Below, piece after piece: positions 57,587 through 64,000 of a stretch of 64,000 nt of DNA (within the stretch, counting starts at the first letter, position 1; each line of letters starts with the position of its first letter). The stretch spans positions 124,001-188,000 of the forward strand of contig NZ_VTPX01000004.1 of NCBI RefSeq assembly GCF_008298015.1, written 5' to 3'. The notes under the pieces were generated by a model. That model did no database searches and had not been told where the DNA came from. It saw only the letters and a list, made by a program, of their open reading frames with translations. This stretch comes from Salinicola corii (GTDB taxonomy: Bacteria; Pseudomonadota; Gammaproteobacteria; Pseudomonadales; Halomonadaceae). The translations under genes and the position numbers were made by a program.

Positions 57587-58020
57587 GGACGAGATTCCTG
57601 ACAAAAACGTTCATTCTACGGGGCGTGGCATTCGAGGCATAGGAGACCCTGAGCTGGGGTGCCATCACTCACTCACCATATCGGGGATGAGAAACCTCAG
57701 AAATTTTCCTGCCGAGACTTTCGAGTCCTCGCAAGCATGAGCGTGTTTTTTCTAGAAAAGGAAACATTGTTTTCTAAAAAACCAAGGGGATATATTAAAT
57801 AAACAACTGATTTCAATAGATTAATTAGAGAAATTAAGAATCACTTAATTGTCTCCACCATGTCACTTTTTGAAAACCTCAAGACCCTATATTTACAACG
57901 CATGGGTTTTATTAACACTATTGAGCTCCAACAATCACGGACCGGCAGCAGGTTGCTCAGCTAGGGATCAAAACGAAAAAGCGTAAAACACTAATTAAAA
58001 TCCTTCGAAGGGATCAGACC
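57587..58020. promoter_or_regulatory. AT-rich intergenic region upstream of the csgD-like gene
   Basis: About 430 bp with no gene. From about 57740 to 58000 it is clearly more AT-rich than the rest of the window. It contains a TTTTCTAGAAAA palindrome (57748-57759), a near copy TTTTCTAAAAAA 22 bp further on, and a 7-bp-arm inverted repeat AATTAAG-AATCA-CTTAATT (57832-57850). Regulator genes of this type often have long, AT-rich, H-NS-like-silenced promoters; no certain promoter hexamers were found. Confidence 0.5.
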
Positions 58021-58698
58021 ATGAACACTGAACACACCGACATCGTTCTTGTTACGGATTGTAACTCTCAATCCGTACTATTTCTGGATTACATACACCA
58101 GAAAACGGGTTGCCGGGTCTCGGCACTCAGCCCGCAGGACCGTTTCCCGGTACCCGAAGGCAGTAGGGTACTCGTGCTACTGGATGGAGATCACGTTCAG
58201 GAAAAAGACCTACTGACCTGGAACACCAGAGCCGAGGAGAACGATGCCATCATCCTGTCGGCTTTCAACGTCCGCGATAACAAGCAGGTCATGGAACTGC
58301 TGATCGGCATACACCTTCGCGGCGTGTTCTATCGGCAGGATAGCCTCGAACTCATCTGCAAGGGGATCATCAAGCTCCTTGGCGGGGAGCTCTGGATTTC
58401 CCGGCCGCTCTCGGCGATGTTGATCGACTTCTATCGTCGCCAACAGGTCAATACCTATCGGCCCGTATGCGGTCTGACACGGAGAGAACTGGAGATCGTC
58501 ACGCTGCTGGTATCCGGTGCGAGCAATACGGAGATCGCGGAGAAGCTATTCGTGAGCGAACACACGGTGAAGTCGCACCTCTACAACCTGTTCCGCAAGA
58601 TCAACGTCCACAACCGCATCCAGGCGACCAACTGGGCACGGCAGAACCTGGGAACGATCCCGGTCATGGCCTCGCGCTATGCCAACGGGCGTCGCTGA
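58021..58698 (+). CDS. CsgD-like LuxR-family transcription regulator
   Basis: A 225-residue regulator with an N-terminal pseudo-receiver domain (about 1-130) and a C-terminal LuxR helix-turn-helix (about 148-210: LTRRELEIVTLLVSGASNTE, then HTVKSHLYNLFRKINVHNR). The linker segment RGVFYRQDSLELICKGIIKL and length resemble CsgD, master activator of curli and cellulose in enterobacteria. The receiver has one candidate phospho-acceptor region (VLVLLDGDH) but no clear acidic pair, as in CsgD. No curli genes are in the window. GAAGGGA precedes the ATG. Biofilm control is an inference by family. Confidence 0.8.
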   Translation: MNTEHTDIVLVTDCNSQSVLFLDYIHQKTGCRVSALSPQDRFPVPEGSRVLVLLDGDHVQEKDLLTWNTRAEENDAIILSAFNVRDNKQVMELLIGIHLRGVFYRQDSLELICKGIIKLLGGELWISRPLSAMLIDFYRRQQVNTYRPVCGLTRRELEIVTLLVSGASNTEIAEKLFVSEHTVKSHLYNLFRKINVHNRIQATNWARQNLGTIPVMASRYANGRR

Positions 58699-58764
58699 AT
58701 CCATCGAGCGGCCCCTTTCCATTCACCGGGAAGCCAATGGGACATGGCTTCCCGGCGGCACCCC

Positions 58765-60327
58765 TCAGCTTAGTCGCATCCTCTCCTGAATCAGAGAAGC
58801 GAGCGTCAGATTGGCATCCGGCGCGGTGGTGTCGAGATGCACCAGATGGGTCGTCTCGTCACTGGCGAACGGCTCGAAACGCTCCAGTTGCCGCTCCAGA
58901 ATCGACAGGCTTCTCTCCGAGGGTTCTCCGCTTCGCCTGGCTCGCTTGACGATACGAGCCCGTAACGTCGCCCGATCCGCTTCGAAACTGACGATCAGCA
59001 CGGGAAGCCCCCGCTTCTCGGCCTCGAAACGTAGCCGCTTGCGCTGTTCCAGCAGCAGGCAGGTGGCATCGATACACGCCGGCAAACCCGCTTCGAGTAC
59101 GGTGCCCGTCAGCTCGGCCAGGCGTCGATAGGTCTGGTCGGTCGCTTTCTCGCTGTAGACGGCTTCCGCGTCGTCGGGAGCCGCGGTGAAATCGAATAGC
59201 CGCTTGCGTTCGACATCGGACCGTATCCGCACGCCGCCCAGCCGCCCCACTATCTCCTCGGTGAACCGGCTCTTTCCACTGCCGGAGACGCCAACCGCCA
59301 GGATCAGGTAAGGAAAGCGGAATTCGCTGTACTCCTCGGCCATCGTCAGATAGCGGCGGAAGACGTCGATCGGCTCGCCGCCGGGCAGGTCATCCATCAC
59401 TCCGGCATCGTGATCCCGTACCAGTTCGATCCGTGCCCGCAACAAGGCTCGATAGCGCTTGTAGAAATTGAGCAATCGTACCGCTTGATAGTCCCCGGAC
59501 AACTCGAGGTACCGATTGAGGGCATAGTGGGCGAATTCCCGCTCGCCACGGGCCTCCAGATCCATGATCAGGAAGGCGAGTTCGCAGGCCACGTCGCACC
59601 AACGCAGACGATCATTGAACTCGATGCCGTTGAACAGGATCGCCTTGCCCTCGAACCGCACCGCATTGCCGAGATGGATGTCGCCATGGCTCTCGCGGAT
59701 GAAGCCTTCTCTCCAGCGTGATTCCAGGATGGGTTCCAGACGCGCGAAGCTCTCGAGCGTCAACGTCTTCACGCTGGATAGCTGCTCGAGATCCTGGGGC
59801 GATTCCAGTAGCGGCTCGATCACATCGAATTCGCCGACCAGCATCTCGTGAATGCTCTGCGGCGATCCCAGGGGATTGTCCCCCGAGGCGCTGGAAGCGG
59901 ATTCGTGAAGCGCCACCAACTGGTCGATGAGGTCGTCGATCAACTCCGCCGAGAGTTCTCCACTGGCCTGCAGCGAACTCAACAGATGGCGGCTGCTGAA
60001 CTGGCGCATCTTGACCGCGTATTCGATCGGTGAACTGTCGTCGTTGACTCTAGGCGCCTCCTCGGTTCCCGAGATGGCCACGCAGCCGATGTAGAGCGAC
60101 GGTGCCACGCGACGATTCAGCGCGACCTCCTGTTCGCAGAGACGACGCCGCTTCTCCAGCGTCGAAAAATCGAGAAAGCTGCCATAATCCAGCGACTTCT
60201 TGATCTTGTAAGCGTAATCACCGGTCGATACCACCCAGGAGATGGGGGTTTCGAACACTTCGACAGCGCCAATCGGGTGATCGAAACAATCACTCTCCTT
60301 GAGCGCCTGTATCAGCGTTCGGCTCAT
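58765..60327 (-). CDS. APH-like kinase domain fused to a P-loop kinase domain
   Basis: A 520-residue fusion. The N-terminal part (1 to about 320) is aminoglycoside-phosphotransferase-like, with the catalytic loop ESHGDIHLGNAV (HGD at 214-216). The C-terminal part (from about 340) is a zeta-toxin/adenylylsulfate-kinase-like P-loop domain with Walker A GVSGSGKS (346-353) and a lid region rich in Arg (LRARIVKRARRSGEPSERS). This architecture is widespread in proteobacteria, usually annotated as AAA-family ATPase, and its substrate is unknown. GGGAGA precedes the ATG at 60327. It is 31 bp downstream of hemL in the same direction. Antibiotic resistance should not be inferred. Confidence 0.75.
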   Translation of the reverse strand: MSRTLIQALKESDCFDHPIGAVEVFETPISWVVSTGDYAYKIKKSLDYGSFLDFSTLEKRRRLCEQEVALNRRVAPSLYIGCVAISGTEEAPRVNDDSSPIEYAVKMRQFSSRHLLSSLQASGELSAELIDDLIDQLVALHESASSASGDNPLGSPQSIHEMLVGEFDVIEPLLESPQDLEQLSSVKTLTLESFARLEPILESRWREGFIRESHGDIHLGNAVRFEGKAILFNGIEFNDRLRWCDVACELAFLIMDLEARGEREFAHYALNRYLELSGDYQAVRLLNFYKRYRALLRARIELVRDHDAGVMDDLPGGEPIDVFRRYLTMAEEYSEFRFPYLILAVGVSGSGKSRFTEEIVGRLGGVRIRSDVERKRLFDFTAAPDDAEAVYSEKATDQTYRRLAELTGTVLEAGLPACIDATCLLLEQRKRLRFEAEKRGLPVLIVSFEADRATLRARIVKRARRSGEPSERSLSILERQLERFEPFASDETTHLVHLDTTAPDANLTLASLIQERMRLS

Positions 60328-60358
60328 GCGTCGTCTCCCTGTCAGTGGCGTTCGCGAC

Positions 60359-61648
60359 TCATTGTTGACGCATGGCGGCGAAGGCACGCTCGCTGGCCAT
60401 CAAGGTCGTCTGAATATGGTCATGGGTATGCGCGCTCGACATGAATCCGGCCTCGAATGCCGATGGCGCCAGGTAGACGCCGGACTCGAGCATGTGCGAG
60501 AAGAAATCGCGAAACGCCTGTGCATCGCACGCCATGGTCTGCCCGAAGTTATCGACCCGTTGTTGTGCCGTGAAGAACAGGCCGAACATGCCCCCGGCGC
60601 GCTGCGTCATCAGTGCGATACCAGCCTCGTGAGCACGTGTCTCGAGTCCGTCGCAGAGCGTTTCGACCCGGGTGGAGAGAGCCTCGTGAAAACCGGGCTG
60701 GCACACCTTCTCGAGCAACGTGATGCCGGCCGCCATCGCCAGCGGATTCCCCGATAGCGTGCCGGCCTGATAAACGGGCCCCAGCGGCGAGATCTGCTCC
60801 ATGATGTCGCGCTTGCCGCCGAAGGCGCCCACCGGCATGCCGCCGCCGACGATCTTGCCCAGGCAGGTCAGGTCCGGGATGACGCCGTAATGCGCCTGCG
60901 CCCCGCCCAAGGCCACGCGGAAACCGGTCATGACCTCGTCGAAGATCAGCACGCTGCCGTGGCTGTCGCACACTTCACGCAACGCTTCCAGGAAGCCGGG
61001 CTGCGGCGGTATGCAGTTCATGTTGCCGGCCACCGGCTCGACGATGATGCAGGCGATCTGTTCACCCATGGCCTCGAAACATTCGTGTACGGCTTCGATG
61101 TCATTGTAAGAGAGCGTTATGGTGTGCTCGGCCAATGACGCCGGCACGCCGGGCGAACTGGGCTCGCCATGGGTCAATGCACCGGAGCCGGCTTTCACCA
61201 GCAGCGAGTCCGAGTGACCGTGGTAGTTGCCCTCGAATTTGACGATCTTGTCCCGTCCGGTATACCCCCGCGCCAGCCGGATCGCCGACATTGTTGCCTC
61301 GGTACCGGAATTGACCATTCGCACCATGTCGATGGAAGGAATGATCTCGCAGATCAGGTCGGCCATGGTGGTCTCGATCGCCGTCGGCGTTCCGAACGAG
61401 AGACCGCTGTCGAGCCGTTCGCGCACCGCACCGAGCACGTCCGGGTCGGCGTGGCCGGTGATCATCGGCCCCCAGGATCCGACGTAATCGATGTAGCGCT
61501 TGCCCTCGACGTCGAACAGGTAGGCACCCTCAGCACGCTCGATGAAGACCGGCGGTTGGGACATGCCCTTGAAGGCCCGTACCGGAGAGTTGACGCCGCC
61601 CGGGATATGCCGGCAGGCGCGTTCATAGAGTTCGGCGGATGTGGTCAT
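60359..61648 (-). CDS. hemL: Glutamate-1-semialdehyde 2,1-aminomutase
   Basis: A 429-residue PLP enzyme that makes 5-aminolevulinate, the first committed tetrapyrrole precursor. The PLP lysine is in [19 protein letters not shown] (K265, same number as E. coli), with [20 protein letters not shown] before it and [20 protein letters not shown] near the N-terminus. The start [20 protein letters not shown] is the family form. It follows thiE by 21 bp, in a probable thiD-thiE-hemL-kinase transcript. Confidence 0.96.
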   Translation of the reverse strand: MTTSAELYERACRHIPGGVNSPVRAFKGMSQPPVFIERAEGAYLFDVEGKRYIDYVGSWGPMITGHADPDVLGAVRERLDSGLSFGTPTAIETTMADLICEIIPSIDMVRMVNSGTEATMSAIRLARGYTGRDKIVKFEGNYHGHSDSLLVKAGSGALTHGEPSSPGVPASLAEHTITLSYNDIEAVHECFEAMGEQIACIIVEPVAGNMNCIPPQPGFLEALREVCDSHGSVLIFDEVMTGFRVALGGAQAHYGVIPDLTCLGKIVGGGMPVGAFGGKRDIMEQISPLGPVYQAGTLSGNPLAMAAGITLLEKVCQPGFHEALSTRVETLCDGLETRAHEAGIALMTQRAGGMFGLFFTAQQRVDNFGQTMACDAQAFRDFFSHMLESGVYLAPSAFEAGFMSSAHTHDHIQTTLMASERAFAAMRQQ

Positions 61649-61669
61649 GGTGTTCTCTCCAGCAAATTT

Positions 61670-62365
61670 CTACTGACATCGATCGATGTCGGATTCCGTC
61701 GATGACGTCCCGGTAAGGCCGGCATTGAGCTCGCGCATCGCTCGGGCGACATCCGGCATGCCGAAAATGGCATGAACCACAGCCAGCATCTCGGCGCCCG
61801 CCCGCCGTGCCTCGATGGCGGTGCGGGCATCGATGCCGCCAATGGCGACCCGTGGCAAACCCAGATGTGCCACCTCCTCGAGTATCGATAGCGATGCCGG
61901 CGCGGCTTCCGGCTTGGTGCGCGAGGCAAAGAAGCGCCCGAACGCCAGATAGCTGGCGCCAGCCTCGGCCGCCTGGCGCGCCAGGATCGGTGAATCATGG
62001 CAGGTGGCACCGATGATAGCCCGGTCGCCCAGGCGTCGTCTGGCGGTCGACAGCGAGACATCCTCCTGACCAACATGCAGCCCGACGACCTCCCCCCAGC
62101 GCTGCTGCAGTCGCAGCGCCAGTTCCAGGTCGTCGTTGACGATCAGCGGTACCGCGTGGCGCTCGCAGAGCGCAGCCAGCGCATCGCTCTGACGCCAGCG
62201 GCGGTCCTCATCCGCGGACTTGTCGCGATACTGCAACAGCGCGATACCCGCTTCCAGTGCCGATTCGCAGGCGACCAGCAGGCGACGATCGTCCGGCAAC
62301 AGCCGGCTGTCGGTAATCGCATAGAGTCCATTCAGGGTCGATGCAGGCGGGCGTGTCGACATCAT
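61670..62365 (-). CDS. thiE: Thiamine-phosphate synthase
   Basis: A 231-residue TIM-barrel enzyme that condenses the pyrimidine and thiazole phosphates to thiamine phosphate. It has LQYRDKSADEDRRWRQSDAL, LIVNDDLELAL and the phosphate site in GLPRVAIGGIDA. The ATG at 62365 overlaps the thiD stop (TGATG), so the two are translationally coupled; a GTG one codon earlier or an ATG one codon later are alternatives. It is the usual partner of thiD. Confidence 0.93.
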   Translation of the reverse strand: MMSTRPPASTLNGLYAITDSRLLPDDRRLLVACESALEAGIALLQYRDKSADEDRRWRQSDALAALCERHAVPLIVNDDLELALRLQQRWGEVVGLHVGQEDVSLSTARRRLGDRAIIGATCHDSPILARQAAEAGASYLAFGRFFASRTKPEAAPASLSILEEVAHLGLPRVAIGGIDARTAIEARRAGAEMLAVVHAIFGMPDVARAMRELNAGLTGTSSTESDIDRCQ

Positions 62366-63192
62366 CACTCCAGCGTGGCATCGAAGTCCGGCGCGCGCCA
62401 GACCCGGTCCGGTAGATACTGGCCCTGGCCCAGCGCCAGGCCGTTGTCCAGCGTATCCCAGGTGAATCGCTGCGCTTGCGCGCAGGCCGCCGCGAGTCCC
62501 TCACCGGCGGCCAGCCGGGTCGCCAATGCCGACGCCAGCGTGCATCCGGACCCGTGATAGTCGGCCGGCAGACGTGGCCACTGCCACTGCCGGTTGAGTT
62601 CCGGCGTGTGCAGGGTGTGAACCACATGAGCCTGTGCCGATTCCGCGTCCAGCGGATCGGTACCGGTCACCAGCACCGCGGCGCAGCCCAGCGACATCAC
62701 CTCGACCACCCGAGCCACTTCGTCGGCGTCGTCGATGGTGGAAAGCAGCGCCAGTTCGCGCCGGTTGGGCGTCAGGATATCCACAAGGGGAAGCAGCCGC
62801 TGGCGAATCGGCGCGATCAGACCGGGTGTGGATAATTCGGAACCGCGACCGCTGCGGATGACCGGATCGACGATCAGCGGCGTGCCGGGGCTCATTCGGG
62901 CGACGTCGATCACCGCCTCCAGCACATCGAGGTCGGGGATCAGCCCCACCTTGATCGCCGCGATACGAAAATCGTCGAACAGGACGCGGGCCGCGCGACG
63001 GATGAAATCGCCGCTGCACGACTCGACGCTGATCACGTCGCGAGTCGACTGGACGGTCATGGCAGTGGGCACGGTCACCGGCCAGCCACCACAACCGCGC
63101 ACGGCCTCGGCGTCCGCGACCAGCCCCGCACCGCCGCTAGGATCGTGTCCCGCCAGAACCATCACCACGGGCTTATCTTCGTAGCGAATCAT
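62365..63192 (-). CDS. thiD: Hydroxymethylpyrimidine/phosphomethylpyrimidine kinase
   Basis: A 275-residue ribokinase-fold enzyme that phosphorylates HMP twice in thiamine synthesis. VLAGHDPSGGAGLVADAEAV is the N-terminal signature and the C-terminal anion hole with catalytic Asp lies in ADYHGSGCTLASALA. Here the residue before the GSGC loop is H rather than the T of many ThiD proteins, which is seen in part of the family. No TPP riboswitch was found in the 130 bp upstream. A perfect DnaA-box sequence (62827-62835) lies inside the gene. Confidence 0.93.
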   Translation of the reverse strand: MIRYEDKPVVMVLAGHDPSGGAGLVADAEAVRGCGGWPVTVPTAMTVQSTRDVISVESCSGDFIRRAARVLFDDFRIAAIKVGLIPDLDVLEAVIDVARMSPGTPLIVDPVIRSGRGSELSTPGLIAPIRQRLLPLVDILTPNRRELALLSTIDDADEVARVVEVMSLGCAAVLVTGTDPLDAESAQAHVVHTLHTPELNRQWQWPRLPADYHGSGCTLASALATRLAAGEGLAAACAQAQRFTWDTLDNGLALGQGQYLPDRVWRAPDFDATLE

Positions 63193-63324
63193 GACGTCCC
63201 CCCCGGGACGCTCGTCACCGCCAGGGATCGTGTGGCGAGATGGTCAATCGTCTCTCGCATGGGAGCTCTCCTCATCGATCGCTTCGGTGTGTCCTGAACT
63301 TCGACACCGGACGCATTCATCCTA

Positions 63325-64000
63325 TCAACGTTTACGTCGATAATAGTTCTCGATCGCCTCGCGAGTGATGATACCGGAAATCCTGCGAATCATCGGCGCC
63401 GTGGTGTGCTCGACATAGAGCGCGTCGACGCCGGATTCGTTGAGCGTATCGTAGGCCTCGGAGAGCGTCGCCTCCAGATGCACCGGCGCCAGGTCTAGAC
63501 GCTGCCCCGGCACCTCCTCGAGATCGATCCGCTCATGCTCCGCGAGCCACGCTTCATTGTGCAGCACTCGCGCCAGATGGGCAGCCTTCATCGCCAGTGG
63601 GGGCTTGTCCTTGCCCTCCTGGATGATCACCAGCCAGGTCGGCTTGGAATCAAGCAGCGCCTTGGCCCGGTCATGATCGATGACGCGTGGCGTGCGAACC
63701 AGATTGCGCTCCATCACCGCCGGCACGGCGACCCGCGACAGTGCCTGCATCAAAGGCTGCTGCAACGGATGGAGCCCTTGCCGGGTCAGGCTGGAAAGGA
63801 AGAATCCCTGACAGCGGCAGAGCTGGCGTGCGGTGAGAACGGCGACCACCACTGCCAGCATGCCCGGCAACATGATCGCCGAGTTCCGGGTCAGTTCCAG
63901 CAGTGCCAACAGCGCCGCCAACGGTGCCTGCAGCGCCGCCGCCATCATCGCCGCCATGCCGAGTACCGCGTAGAGGGCCGGGGTGGTAACCACGCTCGGC
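63325..64000 (-). CDS. ClC-family chloride channel/antiporter with CBS domains, C-terminal part (runs off the window)
   Basis: The C-terminal 224 residues of a voltage-gated ClC-type protein. The remaining membrane part shows MAAMMAAALQAPLAALLALLE, a typical late-helix ClC segment, and a further helix (IMLPGMLAVVVAVLTARQL). Two cytoplasmic CBS-type repeats follow, the second including ALYVEHTTAPMIRRISGIIT. The reading frame continues past base 64000, so the start is outside the window. ClC proteins move Cl- by channel or H+ exchange; which one applies cannot be told without the gating Glu region. Confidence 0.8.
   Translation of the reverse strand, partial: PSVVTTPALYAVLGMAAMMAAALQAPLAALLALLELTRNSAIMLPGMLAVVVAVLTARQLCRCQGFFLSSLTRQGLHPLQQPLMQALSRVAVPAVMERNLVRTPRVIDHDRAKALLDSKPTWLVIIQEGKDKPPLAMKAAHLARVLHNEAWLAEHERIDLEEVPGQRLDLAPVHLEATLSEAYDTLNESGVDALYVEHTTAPMIRRISGIITREAIENYYRRKR

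Noticed and set aside
58765-60327. Aminoglycoside resistance gene
   Set aside because: The APH-like domain is fused to a P-loop kinase in a widespread chromosomal family with no resistance link.
63193-63324. TPP riboswitch upstream of thiD
   Set aside because: The conserved CUGAGA and ACCUGA-type elements were not found in the 130-bp leader.

Overview
The window is a GC-rich gammaproteobacterial chromosome segment that spans the replication origin. Gene content points to a halotolerant member of the Halomonadaceae or a close relative. The signs are a bifunctional glucosylglycerol-phosphate phosphatase/synthase, a heptose/Kdo-kinase type LPS core locus and the gene order gyrB-recF-dnaN-dnaA-oriC-rpmH-rnpA-yidC-mnmE. 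The genus is an inference from recognised families, not from a search.

Layout. 1-14.8 kb is an LPS inner-core and envelope locus: a GT9 heptosyltransferase (cut by the window edge), WaaF, HldD, a Kdo kinase, five other glycosyltransferases, a YejM/LapC-type membrane regulator, a second membrane sulfatase-fold protein, D-Ala-D-Ala ligase and an orphan protein with a ParB-like C-terminal motif. 14.9-18 kb holds glyQ-glyS. 18-21.8 kb carries six parS-type centromere sites interleaved with a broken nadE, gmhB and an AsmA-like gene. 22-30.5 kb is metabolic: an orphan small gene, an AldB/ExaC-type aldehyde dehydrogenase, a PLP dehydratase, an ElaA-type acetyltransferase, and gabT with an APC permease and a divergent MocR regulator. 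30.5-34.8 kb is a glucose/mannose-type ABC transporter. 35.1-46.1 kb is the replication block, with a recognisable oriC (AT-rich stretch plus DnaA boxes) between dnaA and rpmH. After mnmE, where many relatives carry mnmG-rsmG-parA-parB, there is instead a MocR regulator, a DUF1127 small protein and a PhzF-like protein. 49-54 kb has a domain-permuted lipoate-ligase-like gene behind a Shine-Dalgarno-sequestering inverted repeat, an MFS transporter and the glucosylglycerol synthase. 54-64 kb has rlmJ, an OmpA-type lipoprotein, rdgB-hemW, a CsgD-like regulator behind an AT-rich region, an APH/P-loop kinase fusion, hemL-thiE-thiD and the end of a ClC channel gene.

How it fits together. hldD, gmhB and waaF supply and attach heptose, while the Kdo kinase and YejM/LapC tie core phosphorylation to control of LPS synthesis. 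The parS sites lie about 20 kb from oriC, as expected for an origin-proximal centromere, although parA/parB are not in the window. GgpPS is an osmolyte gene. No CRISPR array, rRNA, tRNA, insertion sequence, prophage or recognisable defence system was seen. The observations most worth following are the parS cluster around the nadE pseudogene, the hairpin before the lipoate-ligase-like gene, the domain permutation of that gene, and the repeat-rich intergenic region of the second MocR gene.
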